From Janibacter alkaliphilus (GTDB taxonomy: Bacteria; Actinomycetota; Actinomycetes; Actinomycetales; Dermatophilaceae), in NCBI RefSeq assembly GCF_013408565.1, contig NZ_JACBZX010000001.1, positions 434,001-498,000 of the forward strand: a DNA stretch of 64,000 bases, given 5' to 3'. Below the pieces are notes generated by a model that was given only the letters and a program-made list of their open reading frames with translations, did no database searches and was not told the origin of the DNA. Below are positions 44,905 through 53,479 of this stretch, one piece after another. Numbering within the stretch: the first letter of the stretch is position 1; each line of letters opens with the position of its first letter. Position numbers and translations under genes: made by a program.

Positions 44905-44907
44905 GCT
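44902..44907 (+). promoter_or_regulatory. -10 box for leaderless lytR-type gene
   Basis: TAGGCT overlaps the kinase stop codon (TAG 44902-44904) and lies seven bases before the ATG at 44915, so the regulator may be transcribed independently of its kinase. Confidence 0.5.
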
Positions 44908-44914
44908 GTCCCGC

Positions 44915-45661
44915 ATGTCCAGCCCCGGGACACCTCGCCTGACCGTGCTCGTCGTCGACGACGAGGCACCGGCACGCAACGAGCTCGCCTGGCTGCTCGA
45001 GCGCGACGCGCGGGTGGGCCGGGTGGTCACCGCTGCCTCGGGGACCGCCGCGCTGGCCGCGCTGGAGCGGGACACCGTCGACGTGGTGCTCAGCGACATC
45101 AGCATGCCCGGGCTCGACGGGATGCAGCTGACCTCGGTGATCAACCGCTTCCGCGAGCGCCCGCAGGTCGTCTTCGTCACCGCCCACGACACCCACGCCG
45201 TGGATGCCTTCGACCTCGACGTCGTCGACTACGTGATGAAGCCGGTGCGCCCCGAGCGGATCGGCGAGGCGATCCGCCGCTGCCTGGTCCAGCGCGAGCG
45301 GGCCGACGCCCCGCCGGCGACGCCGGAGAACGAGGAGACGATCCCGGTCGAGCTCGGCGGGGTCACCCGCTTCGTCGCCCGCGCCGACATCCGGTGGGTG
45401 CAGGCCCAGGGCGACTACGCCCGGCTGCACACCCCGGACGGCTCGCACCTGGTACGCATCCCGCTGGCCACCCTCGAGGAGCGCTGGGCCGAGGCCGGTT
45501 TCGTCCGGATCCACCGCTCGACGCTGGTGGCCACCCGGCACATCAGCGAGGTGCGCACCGAGCACGGCAAGGTCGCGGTGGTCATCGACGGCACCGAGCT
45601 GCAGGTGAGCCGCCGGCACACCCGGGCGCTGCGCAGCACCTTGCTGCGGCTGCGGCCGTGA
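44915..45661 (+). CDS. LytTR-family response regulator
   Basis: The 248-residue protein has a receiver domain (VLVVDDEAPARNEL; phospho-acceptor Asp61 in VVLSDISMPGLDG; Lys in YVMKPVRP) and a C-terminal LytTR DNA-binding domain (ADIRWVQAQGDYARLHT ... GFVRIHRSTLVATRHI). Phosphorylated by the preceding kinase, it would bind direct-repeat sites, probably upstream of the following symporter genes. Its TGA overlaps the GTG of the next gene. Confidence 0.94.
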   Translation: MSSPGTPRLTVLVVDDEAPARNELAWLLERDARVGRVVTAASGTAALAALERDTVDVVLSDISMPGLDGMQLTSVINRFRERPQVVFVTAHDTHAVDAFDLDVVDYVMKPVRPERIGEAIRRCLVQRERADAPPATPENEETIPVELGGVTRFVARADIRWVQAQGDYARLHTPDGSHLVRIPLATLEERWAEAGFVRIHRSTLVATRHISEVRTEHGKVAVVIDGTELQVSRRHTRALRSTLLRLRP

Positions 45662-46041
45662 GCGGCGCGCAGCGCGGGCAGCCGCCGGCCCGGGTCCGGG
45701 TCACCCGCACCCGCCGCGCGGCCACCGACCGGCACCGCCCGCTGCGCGAGGAGGTCGACGCCCAGTCCGCGCTCGGCACCGCTTACGTGGTCTCGTTGAT
45801 GCGGGCGCAGCGCCGGCTGTCGCTGCGGCTGGTGCTGGCGCTGGGCACGCTGCTCCTGGTGGCCCCGCTGCTGGTGCTGCTGGTCCCGGCCGCGGGCCGG
45901 CTCACCGTGCTGTCGGTGCCGCTGCCCTGGCTCGTCCTGGGGGTGCTGGTCTACCCCGCGGTGATCGCCGCCGCGGCCTGGTTCACCCGCTCCAGCGAAC
46001 GGCTCGAGGGCGACTTCGCCCGGGTCGTGGACCGCGGGTGA
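45658..46041 (+). CDS. Small membrane protein of the symporter operon (unknown function)
   Basis: A 127-residue protein from GTG 45658 (overlapping the regulator stop). The first 55 residues are Arg-rich and cytosolic in character; two hydrophobic helices follow (about 58-80 and 86-106), ending AAAWFTRSSERLEGDFARVVDRG. Size, topology and position before an SSS symporter match the DUF485-like or YjcH-like partner protein role, but sequence similarity to DUF485 is weak. It overlaps the next gene by four bases. Confidence 0.75.
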   Translation: MSGAQRGQPPARVRVTRTRRAATDRHRPLREEVDAQSALGTAYVVSLMRAQRRLSLRLVLALGTLLLVAPLLVLLVPAAGRLTVLSVPLPWLVLGVLVYPAVIAAAAWFTRSSERLEGDFARVVDRG

Positions 46042-47579
46042 GCGCCCCGCTCAGCGTCGCGGCCATCCTGCTCGTCTGCGCCACCACGCTGGCCCTCGGC
46101 GCCGTCGGGCTGCGCTTCGCCCGCGGCACCAGCGACTTCTACGTCGCCGGACGGACCGTCTCCCCGTGGCGCAACGCCAGCGCCATCGGCGGCGAGTACA
46201 TCTCGGCGGCCTCCTTCCTCGGGGTGGCCGGGCTGGTCCACTCCGGCGGGGTGGACATGCTCTGGCTACCGGTCGGCTACACCGTCGGCTACCTCGTGCT
46301 GCTGGCCCTCGTCGCGGCCCCGCTGCGCCGCTCCGGGGCCTACACCCTCCCGGACTTCGCCGAGCTGCGGCTGGAGTCCCGGGTGCTGCGGCGGGGGTGC
46401 GCGCTGCTCGTGGTGGGCATCGGCTGGCTCTACCTGCTGCCGCAGATGCAGGGCGCGGGACTGGCGCTGAGCCAGGTCAGCGGCGCGCCGGCCTGGGTGG
46501 GCGCCACCGTGGTGACTGTCATCGTCGCGCTCAACGTCATCGCCGGCGGCATGCGCTCGATCACCCTGGTCCAGGCCGTCCAGTACTGGTTGAAGCTGAC
46601 CGCGATCACCGTGCCGGCCTGCGTGCTGCTGACCATCTGGGTGCGAGACGGAACACCGGCGCCCGAAGGGAGCCGCAGCTGGTGGGAGCCGCTGGTCGCC
46701 AGCGGACCCGGCGAGCACCCCACCTACACCGCCTACGCGACGATCCTGGCGCTGTGCCTGGGGACGATGGGCCTGCCGCACATCGTCGTGCGCTTCTACA
46801 CCAACCCCGACGGGGTGGCCGCCCGCCGCACCACGGTGGCGGTGCTCGTGCTGCTCTCCTTCTTCTACCTCTTCCCCCCGGTCTACGGGGTGCTCGGCCG
46901 GGTCTACCTCGACGGCCCGGTCGAGACCGCCCGGCCCTCGGTGGTGCTCGAGCTGCCCGCCCAGGTGGTCGGCGGGCCGGGCGGCGACCTGCTCACCGCG
47001 CTGGTCGCCGGCGGCGCCTTCGCCGCCTTCCTCTCCACCGCCTCCGGACTGACCATGTCGGTGGCCGGCGCGCTGGACCAGGACGTCGTGCGGCGGGCGC
47101 TGGGCCGGCTCACCGGCGGCGACGCCAGCCCGGTGCAGTCCTTCCGGCTGTCCGCGGCGATCGGGGTGCTGGCTCCCTTCGGCGCCAGCCTCGTGCTGGA
47201 CACGGTCGCCCTGTCCACCGCGGTCGGGCACGCCTTCGCCATCGCCGCGGCCACCTTCGCCCCGCTGCTCATCCTCGGGGTGTGGTGGCGCGGGCTGACC
47301 GCCGCCGGCGCGGCGGCCGGCATCACGGTGGGTGCGGTCACCACCATCGGCGCGGCCACGATCTCGCTGCTGGGCGCACCGGCCCCCGGATGGACCGCCA
47401 CCCTGCTCGGCGCCCCCGCCGCGTGGGCGACACCGCTGGCGGTGACGGTGATCCTCGGCGTCTCCTGGCTCACCCCGCGCACCCTGCCGCCACACCGGGA
47501 CCGCACCCTGGCGCGGCTGCACACCCCGGAGGCAGCGATCCGTTCGCCGCGGCAGACCGCCCGCTCGCCGCGGGGCTGA
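46038..47579 (+). CDS. Sodium:solute symporter (cation acetate symporter-like, first copy)
   Basis: The 513-residue protein of the SSS family has about 13 helices: the start VGLRFARGTSDFYVAGRTVSPWRNASAIGGEYISAASFLG matches the ActP subfamily, and GMRSITLVQAVQYWLK and MGLPHIVVRFYTNPD follow. It probably imports acetate or a similar short monocarboxylate with Na+. GTG 46038 overlaps the previous stop. A second symporter lies 0.5 kb downstream, and the two share motifs but are clearly divergent. Confidence 0.88.
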   Translation: MSAPLSVAAILLVCATTLALGAVGLRFARGTSDFYVAGRTVSPWRNASAIGGEYISAASFLGVAGLVHSGGVDMLWLPVGYTVGYLVLLALVAAPLRRSGAYTLPDFAELRLESRVLRRGCALLVVGIGWLYLLPQMQGAGLALSQVSGAPAWVGATVVTVIVALNVIAGGMRSITLVQAVQYWLKLTAITVPACVLLTIWVRDGTPAPEGSRSWWEPLVASGPGEHPTYTAYATILALCLGTMGLPHIVVRFYTNPDGVAARRTTVAVLVLLSFFYLFPPVYGVLGRVYLDGPVETARPSVVLELPAQVVGGPGGDLLTALVAGGAFAAFLSTASGLTMSVAGALDQDVVRRALGRLTGGDASPVQSFRLSAAIGVLAPFGASLVLDTVALSTAVGHAFAIAAATFAPLLILGVWWRGLTAAGAAAGITVGAVTTIGAATISLLGAPAPGWTATLLGAPAAWATPLAVTVILGVSWLTPRTLPPHRDRTLARLHTPEAAIRSPRQTARSPRG

Positions 47580-47716
47580 GCGCCGATCGGCGCAGCAGGC
47601 TCCCGCCGGTCGAGCCGTCGGCGACAGGTGCTGCCGGGCGTGGCCCGGCTGGGCCACGGTGGGCTGGCCGGCGCACCGCCGTGCCGGCGTCCCACCCACC
47701 CTCGGAGGTGAGCAGG

Positions 47717-48094
47717 TTGAGCAACGACGCTCACGACCTCGGCGAGCGGTACATCGCCGTCCAGGAGTCGGCGGAGTTCGGCGAGCTGCGCCGGACGTTC
47801 CGCAGCTTCGTCTTCCCCGTCACCGCGTTCTTCATCTCGTGGTACTTCGCCTACGTCCTGCTGTCGATCTTCGCTCCCGGCTTCATGGGCACGAAGGTCG
47901 TCGGCAACATCACCATCGGTCTGATCTTCGGGCTGCTGCAGTTCGTGACCACCTTCGCCATCACCTTCGCCTACGCCCGCTGGGCGGAGCGACGCTTCGA
48001 CCCGCAGGCCGACGCCGTGGTGGAGATGATCGACCGTGACCCGGAGATCGACTCCACCGGGCGCACCGACGAGACGGACGGGGGTCGGGCATGA
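47717..48094 (+). CDS. DUF485 membrane protein (YjcH-like)
   Basis: The 125-residue protein has the DUF485 pattern: AVQESAEFGELRRTFRSFVFPVTAFFISWYFAYVLLSIFAPGFM, two helices, and TFAYARWAERRFDP. It is the usual partner of ActP-type acetate permeases (YjcH in E. coli). TTG 47717 is the likely start because GGAGG lies eight bases ahead; GTG 47708 overlaps that site and is less likely. It overlaps actP by four bases. Confidence 0.9.
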   Translation: MSNDAHDLGERYIAVQESAEFGELRRTFRSFVFPVTAFFISWYFAYVLLSIFAPGFMGTKVVGNITIGLIFGLLQFVTTFAITFAYARWAERRFDPQADAVVEMIDRDPEIDSTGRTDETDGGRA

Positions 48095-49704
48095 GCACCA
48101 TCGGCTCCCCCGCGCTGAACATCTCGATCTTCGCGATCTTCGTCGTCGTCACCCTGGTCATCGTCATCAAGGTGGCCGGCGGGAAGAAGACCGCCGGCCA
48201 GATGTACACCGGTGGCGCCGCCTTCTCCGGTCGGCAGAACGGCATCGCCATCGCCGGCGACTACCTCTCGGCGGCGTCCTTCCTCGGCATCGCCGGGGCG
48301 ATCGCGCTGCAGGGCTACGACGGCTTCCTGTACTCGATCGGCTTCCTCGTGGCCTGGCTGGTGGCGCTGCTGCTGGTGGCCGAGCTGATGCGCAACACCG
48401 GCCGCTTCACGATGGCCGACGTGCTCTCCTACCGGCTGCGGCAGCGCCCGGTGCGGATGGCCTCGGCCACCTCGGTGCTGGCGGTCTCCTTCTTCTACCT
48501 GCTGGCCCAGATGGCCGGGGCCGGGGCGCTGGTCTCGCTGCTGCTGGGCGTCAGCGGCGCGGCCGCGCAGAACGTCGTCATCGCCGTCGTCGGGATGGTG
48601 ATGATCGCCTACGTGATGATCGGCGGGATGAAGGGCACCACGTGGGTGCAGATGATCAAGGCGGTGCTGCTCATCGCGGCGACGACGATCATGACCGTCT
48701 GGGTGCTGGCCCGCTTCGGGCTCAACCTCTCCTCGCTGCTGCAGGAGGCTGTGGACAACAACCCGGAGGCGGGTGAGGCGCTGCTCGAGCCCGGGCTGCG
48801 CTACGGCGAGTCGCTGACGACGAAGATCGACTTCATCTCGCTGTCGCTGGCGCTGGTGCTCGGCACCGCCGGCCTGCCGCACGTGCTGCAGCGCTTCTAC
48901 ACCGTCCCGACGAGCAAGCAGGCCCGCAAGTCGGTGGAGTGGGCGATCTGGCTGATCGGCGGCTTCTACCTGCTGACCCTGGTGATCGGCTACGGCGCCG
49001 GCGCGCTGGTCGGGCCCGAGGCGATCTCCGAGGCGCCCGGTGCGGCGAACTCGGCGGCACCGCTGCTGGCCTACGAGCTCGGTGGCTCGCCGCTGCTGGG
49101 CATCGTCTCCGGCATCGCCTTCGCCACCATCCTCGCGGTGGTCGCCGGTCTGACCATCACCACCAGCGCCACCTTCGCCCACGACCTGTACAACCAGGTC
49201 TTCAAGCGGGGCGAGGCGACGCCGGAGCAGGAGGTCAAGGTGGCCCGCTACGCGGCCATCGGCGGCGGTGTCATCGCCATCCTCGGCGGGATGCTCGCCA
49301 AGGACCAGAACGTCGCCTTCCTGGTGGCGCTCGCCTTCGCGGTGGCCGCCAGCGCCAACCTACCGACGATCCTCTACAGCCTCTTCTGGAAGCGCTTCAA
49401 CACCCGCGGCGCGGTGTGGGGGATGTACGGCGGCCTCGCCTCGGCGCTGATCCTCATCATCTTCTCCCCGGTGGTCTCCGGGAAGCCGGTGGACCCGGCG
49501 ACCGGCAAGAGCGCCTCGATGCTCCAGGGGGTCGACTTCCACCTCTTCCCGCTGGACAACCCGGGGCTGATCTCCATCCCGCTGGGCTTCTTCCTCGGCT
49601 GGCTGGGGACGGTCACCTCCAAGGAGTTCAACCGGGCCAAGTACGCCGAGATGGAGGTGCGCAGCCTCACCGGCCACGGGGTGGCCGAGGCCATCGAGCA
49701 CTGA
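48091..49704 (+). CDS. actP: Cation acetate symporter
   Basis: The 537-residue SSS-family permease carries TAGQMYTGGAAFSGRQNGIAIAGDYLSAASFLGIAGAIAL, the strongest ActP hallmark, and LGTAGLPHVLQRFYTVP. It should bring in acetate (and possibly pyruvate or propionate) for activation by the acetyl-CoA synthetase encoded at 54710-56638. ATG 48091 overlaps the DUF485 stop, the same coupling as yjcH-actP. A terminator follows. Confidence 0.94.
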   Translation: MSTIGSPALNISIFAIFVVVTLVIVIKVAGGKKTAGQMYTGGAAFSGRQNGIAIAGDYLSAASFLGIAGAIALQGYDGFLYSIGFLVAWLVALLLVAELMRNTGRFTMADVLSYRLRQRPVRMASATSVLAVSFFYLLAQMAGAGALVSLLLGVSGAAAQNVVIAVVGMVMIAYVMIGGMKGTTWVQMIKAVLLIAATTIMTVWVLARFGLNLSSLLQEAVDNNPEAGEALLEPGLRYGESLTTKIDFISLSLALVLGTAGLPHVLQRFYTVPTSKQARKSVEWAIWLIGGFYLLTLVIGYGAGALVGPEAISEAPGAANSAAPLLAYELGGSPLLGIVSGIAFATILAVVAGLTITTSATFAHDLYNQVFKRGEATPEQEVKVARYAAIGGGVIAILGGMLAKDQNVAFLVALAFAVAASANLPTILYSLFWKRFNTRGAVWGMYGGLASALILIIFSPVVSGKPVDPATGKSASMLQGVDFHLFPLDNPGLISIPLGFFLGWLGTVTSKEFNRAKYAEMEVRSLTGHGVAEAIEH

Positions 49705-49720
49705 TCCGTCTCGGACGACA

Positions 49721-49760
49721 GGCGAAGGGGGGAGCAGCGGCCGCTCCTCCCCCCTTCGCC
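49721..49760. terminator. Bidirectional terminator between actP and bioB
   Basis: GGCGAAGGGGGGA (49721-49733) is exactly complementary to TCCCCCCTTCGCC (49748-49760). It sits 17 bases after the actP stop and 6 bases from the bioB stop, serving both convergent genes. Confidence 0.8.
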
Positions 49761-49765
49761 TGCGC

Positions 49766-50824
49766 TCAGGCGTTGGCCGCCTCGGTGGTCCCGGCGCCTC
49801 GGCGCCGGATCGCAGGCCCGCCCCCGCGGCGCTCCCCGGGCACCTCGTCGGCGCCGAGGATGGTGAAGCCGCCGTCGGCGAGCAGGGCAAGGTCGTCCTG
49901 TGCGGCCTGCCCCTCGGAGGTGAGGTAGTCGCCGAGGAAGATCGAGTTCGCCAGGTGCAGGCCGAGTGTCTGCAGGCTGCGCAGGTGCATCTCCCGCCCG
50001 GCCGCGATGCGGATCTCCCGCTGCGGTGCCAGCACCCGCGCGGTGGCGAGGATCCGCAGGCAGCGCAGCGGGGTGAGCTCCCAGGTCTGCTGCTTGGGGG
50101 TCCCGTCGAAGGGCATGAGGAAGTTCACCGGGATCGACTCCGAGCCCAGGTCACGCAGGGCGAGGAGGGCCTCGACGAGCTGCTCGTCGCTCTCGCCGAG
50201 GCCGGCGATGAGCCCGCTGCAGGCGGAGAGCCCCGCACCCTGGGCCTTGGCCACGGTCGCGACCCGGTCGGCGTAGGTGTGCGTCGAGACGATCGAGTCG
50301 TGGTGGGACTCGGCGGTGTTGATGTTGTGGTTGTAGGCGTCCACCCCGGCCGCGCGCAGCCGCTCGGCCTGGCCCTCCTTCAGCAGCCCGAGGCAGGCGC
50401 ACACCTCGGTCTGCGGGTGCTCCTCCTTGATCGCGCCCACCATGCCGGCGACCCGCTCGACGTCCCGGTCTGTGGGCCCGCGTCCGCTGGCGACCATGCA
50501 CACGCGGGTGGCGCCACCGTCGAGACCGGCGCGCGCCTGCTCGAGGGCTTCGTCGGCCTTCAGCCAGGTGTAGCGCAGGATCTCGCTGCTCGACCCGAGC
50601 GCCTGGGAGCAATAGCCGCAGTCCTCGGGACAGAGCCCTGACTTGAGGTTGACGAGGTAGTTGACCTTGACCGTCATCCCGAAGTAGGCGCGGCGCAGCC
50701 GGGCGACGGCGGAGACGAGATCGAGGGTGTCCTCGTCGCTGGTGCGCAAGACGGCGAGTGCCTCTGCCTCGGTGGTGCGGTGGCCGCCGAGGATCGCCTC
50801 GACGAGGTCGTCGTGCTCGGTCAT
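49766..50824 (-). CDS. bioB: Biotin synthase
   Basis: The 352-residue radical SAM enzyme inserts sulfur into dethiobiotin. The 4Fe-4S triad C65xxxC69xxC72 (LCPEDCGYC) and YNHNINTAE are canonical, and the Arg of the 2Fe-2S site region is in RIAAGRE. The last 20 residues are an Arg/Gly extension. It is 24 bases behind the ECF permease gene on the same strand, so it is the last gene of a bioY-M-N-B operon. No bioA, bioD or bioF is in the window. Confidence 0.96.
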   Translation of the reverse strand: MTEHDDLVEAILGGHRTTEAEALAVLRTSDEDTLDLVSAVARLRRAYFGMTVKVNYLVNLKSGLCPEDCGYCSQALGSSSEILRYTWLKADEALEQARAGLDGGATRVCMVASGRGPTDRDVERVAGMVGAIKEEHPQTEVCACLGLLKEGQAERLRAAGVDAYNHNINTAESHHDSIVSTHTYADRVATVAKAQGAGLSACSGLIAGLGESDEQLVEALLALRDLGSESIPVNFLMPFDGTPKQQTWELTPLRCLRILATARVLAPQREIRIAAGREMHLRSLQTLGLHLANSIFLGDYLTSEGQAAQDDLALLADGGFTILGADEVPGERRGGGPAIRRRGAGTTEAANA

Positions 50825-50848
50825 GGTGCTCTCCTTGCTGTCGGGTGG

Positions 50849-51478
50849 TCAGGTCTCGGGGTGGTCTCGGTCGTCTCCGACGCCTCGGGCGTGCAACGCC
50901 TCACCGGTCGCTTGCGCATCGGCGACGACCCGAAGGACGAAGGGGGTGAGTCGGGCTCTCGGGTCACGCTCGAGGCCGCGGGCGCGGGCGGCGTCACGGG
51001 TCTCCTCGGCGAGCCCCAGCGTGGCGGGGATGGTCCGCAGCACGAGGGAGAAGGCGAGACCGACCCGCTCCGGGTCGACGCCGAGGGGGCGAAGGGGGCG
51101 CGCTACCGAGGTGATCGTGTCGAGGATCGCGTCGACGGGGGTGGTCGTGGTGACGACGGTGGCGAGCAGCACGAGGGCGACGAGGTCGCCGACGGTCGCC
51201 ACGGCCCGGGGCCAGCCGGCCTGCCAGGTGAGCCACCCCCCGAGAACGATCGCGAGAAGCGCCAGGCCGCGCAGCGAGCGCGCGAGGGAGCGCAGCGGCA
51301 TGCGCGAGAGCACCGCGAGGAGGAGCGCCACCGCCACCCCGGCGAGCGCCGAGCGCCATCCGGTGAGCAGGGTGAGGACCAGCCCGGCGAGGAGGAGGGC
51401 GGTGAGCTTGGCGCCGGAGGGGATTCGATGCAGGAGGGTCGTGCCCGGCCGGTAGGCGCCGAGGAGGGTTCGGCTCAC
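50849..51478 (-). CDS. bioN: ECF transporter transmembrane component, biotin type (BioN/EcfT)
   Basis: The 209-residue EcfT protein has four to five helices and the two short Ala-Arg-Gly-type coupling motifs (ARARGLE and the later HARGVG). With BioM and BioY it forms an energy-coupling factor importer for biotin. GTG 51478 overlaps the TGA of bioM. The sequence PSGAKLTALLLAGLVLTLLTG near the start is typical of EcfT. Confidence 0.9.
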   Translation of the reverse strand: MSRTLLGAYRPGTTLLHRIPSGAKLTALLLAGLVLTLLTGWRSALAGVAVALLLAVLSRMPLRSLARSLRGLALLAIVLGGWLTWQAGWPRAVATVGDLVALVLLATVVTTTTPVDAILDTITSVARPLRPLGVDPERVGLAFSLVLRTIPATLGLAEETRDAARARGLERDPRARLTPFVLRVVADAQATGEALHARGVGDDRDHPET

Positions 51479-52164
51479 GCGATGCTCCGGTAGTGCTCGA
51501 CGACCTCGGCCGCGGACCCGTCGGCGGCGACGCGACCCCCGACGACGAGCAGAGCTCGCTCGCACCGAGTGGCGAGCTCGAGGTCGTGGGTCACGAGGAG
51601 GAGCTGCTGGTCCAGCCCGAGGAGCAGGTCACCGACCCGGCGAGCGTTGCCGAGGTCGAGCAGGGTGGTGGGCTCGTCGGCGACGAGCACGTCGGGGTCG
51701 GTCGCGAGGACCACGGCGAGCGCGAGCAGCTGGGCCTGCCCCCCGGAGAGGGCATGGACGCTGCGGTCCCCGAGACCCGCCAGGCCGAAGCGGGCGAGGA
51801 CCTTCCGGGCGGCCTCCCTTCGCTCCCCCGGGTCGCGGTGGCTGCGGCGAAGGGAGAGCGCGACGTCCTCCCCCGCAGTCGGCATGACGAGCTGGGCCTT
51901 GGGGTCGGTGAAGGAGAAGGCGACCCGGCGGCGCACCTCGCGACCCTCACGCGCGACGTCGAGCCCATCGACGCGGACCGTGCCGCTCGTCGCGGTGACG
52001 AGACCGTTGACGAGGCGGGCGAGGGTCGACTTGCCTGCGCCGTTGGGGCCGATGAGCGCGATCCTTCCCTCGGTGAGGGTCAGGTCCGTCTCGTCGAGCG
52101 CGAGCAGGTCGCCGTCGGCGGTCTCGCGGCGGACCGTGACCCGGTCGAGCTCGATCCTCGCCAT
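51475..52164 (-). CDS. bioM: ECF transporter ATPase, biotin type (BioM/EcfA)
   Basis: The 229-residue ABC ATPase has Walker A GPNGAGKST, the Q-loop region FTDPKAQLVMPT, signature ALSGGQAQLLALA, Walker B DVLVADEPTTLLD and the switch His in LLVTHD. A single ATPase would form a homodimer, as in BioMNY. It lies between bioY (15-base gap) and bioN (4-base overlap). Confidence 0.93.
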   Translation of the reverse strand: MARIELDRVTVRRETADGDLLALDETDLTLTEGRIALIGPNGAGKSTLARLVNGLVTATSGTVRVDGLDVAREGREVRRRVAFSFTDPKAQLVMPTAGEDVALSLRRSHRDPGERREAARKVLARFGLAGLGDRSVHALSGGQAQLLALAVVLATDPDVLVADEPTTLLDLGNARRVGDLLLGLDQQLLLVTHDLELATRCERALLVVGGRVAADGSAAEVVEHYRSIA

Positions 52165-52179
52165 GAGCTGGTGCGGCGC

Positions 52180-52770
52180 TCAGGCGGCGCGGCGGCGCAG
52201 CAACCAGGGGAAGGCGCGGTGCACGGCAGCGGCGACCACAGCTGTCGCGGCGAGCTTGATGAGGTCGCCGATCCAGAACGCGCCGTCCACGGTCGCGGCG
52301 GCCGCCCAGTCCAGATCAGCGCGCAGGTGCAGTCCGACGATGCCCAGGACGTGGATCACCAGGACCGCGAGGAGCCCGCCGGCGAAGAGGGCGAGCGGGT
52401 TGCTGACCTGACCGCGTCGGGCGAGGAACTCGGCGACCACACCCATGATCGCGACACCGACGACGAAGCCGACGAGGTAGCCCGAGGTCGGCCCGGCGAG
52501 CACCGCGAGGCCCGACTTGCCGTTGGCGAAGACCGGAAGGCCGGCCGCGCCGAGGGCGAGCCAGAGGAGAATCGCGAGAACGCCCCGACGGGCGCCGAGG
52601 ACCGCCCCGGCGAGGAGGACGCCGAAGGTCTGCAGCGTGATCGGGGCGAAGGTCGAGACGTTGATCGCCGGCAGGATCGAGCAGACCGCAGCCAGTGCCG
52701 CGAAGGCGGACACCAGCGCCAGGTCGACGGCGGCGGAGGTGCGAGCCGGTGCGGAGGTGGTCGAAGTCAT
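52180..52770 (-). CDS. bioY: Biotin transporter substrate-binding subunit BioY
   Basis: The 196-residue S component has six helices and the BioY signatures ITLQTFGVLLAGAVLGARRG and LAGPTSGYLVGFVVG, in which conserved residues hold biotin. It is the first gene of the operon. Two BioQ-type operators lie 24-56 bases upstream of its ATG and overlap the likely promoter, so it is expected to be induced when biotin is scarce. Confidence 0.95.
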   Translation of the reverse strand: MTSTTSAPARTSAAVDLALVSAFAALAAVCSILPAINVSTFAPITLQTFGVLLAGAVLGARRGVLAILLWLALGAAGLPVFANGKSGLAVLAGPTSGYLVGFVVGVAIMGVVAEFLARRGQVSNPLALFAGGLLAVLVIHVLGIVGLHLRADLDWAAAATVDGAFWIGDLIKLAATAVVAAAVHRAFPWLLRRRAA

Positions 52771-52793
52771 CCGGGGTGGTCCTGTTCTCTTGC

Positions 52794-52826
52794 TGAACGG
52801 CGTTCAGGTGCGGTGAACGGCGTTCA
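52794..52826. promoter_or_regulatory. Two tandem BioQ operators in the bioY-bioQ divergent promoter
   Basis: The 13-base perfect palindrome TGAACGGCGTTCA occurs twice, at 52794-52806 and 52814-52826, with centres 20 bases apart (two helical turns). It matches the TGAAC-N3-GTTCA box of BioQ in Corynebacterium and Mycobacterium. Minus-strand GATAAT (52828-52833) and plus-strand TATCAT (52830-52835) are the candidate -10 boxes for bioY and bioQ, so one bound repressor should block both. Confidence 0.9.
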
Positions 52827-52902
52827 AATTATCATGGTGTTCGATTTGCGAAGGCCGCCCACGGCCTGAGCCTCAAGACCGCCCGCCGATCCAGGAGCCA
52901 CC

Positions 52903-53463
52903 ATCCCCAGCCGTCGACACCCCCTTCGCCGTGAGGATCTCGTCGCGACCGCGCTGGACCTGCTCGAGCGGGTCGGCCTGCCCGACCTGACGATGCGGGC
53001 CCTCGGGGCCGAGCTCGGGGTGCAGCAGTCCGCGCTCTACCACCACGTCACGAGCAAGCAGGAGCTGCTCGGCCTCGTCGCCGACGCGATCCTCGAGCGG
53101 GCCCCGCGTCGGCCCGCCCGCGCCGACGCGAGCTGGCAGACCAGGGTGCGTCGTCGGTGCGAGGACGTCCGGGCCGCGGTGCTGGCCTACCCGGACGGGG
53201 CGGACCTCGTGCTGAGCGTGTGGGCCTTCGGGCTCGGGGGCGGCGCTCCCGAGGACGAGCTACGCGCGCTGCTGCTCGACGCCGGTCTCGAGGAGCCAGC
53301 CGCATCGACCGCGTCCCGGACCCTGCTCCACTTCGTCTACGGCCACGCCTACGCCCAGCAGGCGCACGACCACGCGGCGCGTCTCGGCGCGGTCGTCGTC
53401 CACTCCCCCGACGACTTCGGCGCCGGGCTGGCGCTCGTCGTCGCCGGCATCGCGTCGCGCTGA
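52903..53463 (+). CDS. bioQ: TetR-family biotin regulator BioQ, apparently starting at ATC
   Basis: The 186-residue product opens [20 protein letters not shown] and shows a complete TetR helix-turn-helix ([21 protein letters not shown]) followed by a C-terminal ligand domain. Between the in-frame TGA at 52867 and Met30 (ATG 52993) there is no ATG, GTG or TTG, although conserved helix 1 lies there. AGGAG at 52893-52897 sits five bases before an ATC at 52903, so ATC is probably the start (or a mutated ATG). Starting at 52993 would delete half of the DNA-binding domain. Divergence from bioY and the operators identify it as BioQ. Confidence 0.82.
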   Translation: MPSRRHPLRREDLVATALDLLERVGLPDLTMRALGAELGVQQSALYHHVTSKQELLGLVADAILERAPRRPARADASWQTRVRRRCEDVRAAVLAYPDGADLVLSVWAFGLGGGAPEDELRALLLDAGLEEPAASTASRTLLHFVYGHAYAQQAHDHAARLGAVVVHSPDDFGAGLALVVAGIASR

Positions 53464-53479
53464 CGCAGACCCGCTCGAC

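Noticed and set aside
45394..46041. 215-residue protein starting inside the lytR gene
   Set aside because: The first 88 codons overlap the LytTR domain in another frame; GTG 45658 overlapping the lytR stop is the natural start.
52834..52869. Short upstream reading frame MVFDLRRPPTA in frame with bioQ, suggesting an in-frame nonsense mutation of a longer bioQ
   Set aside because: Its ATG falls within the promoter -10 region and has no ribosome site; AGGAG before ATC 52903 explains the start better.
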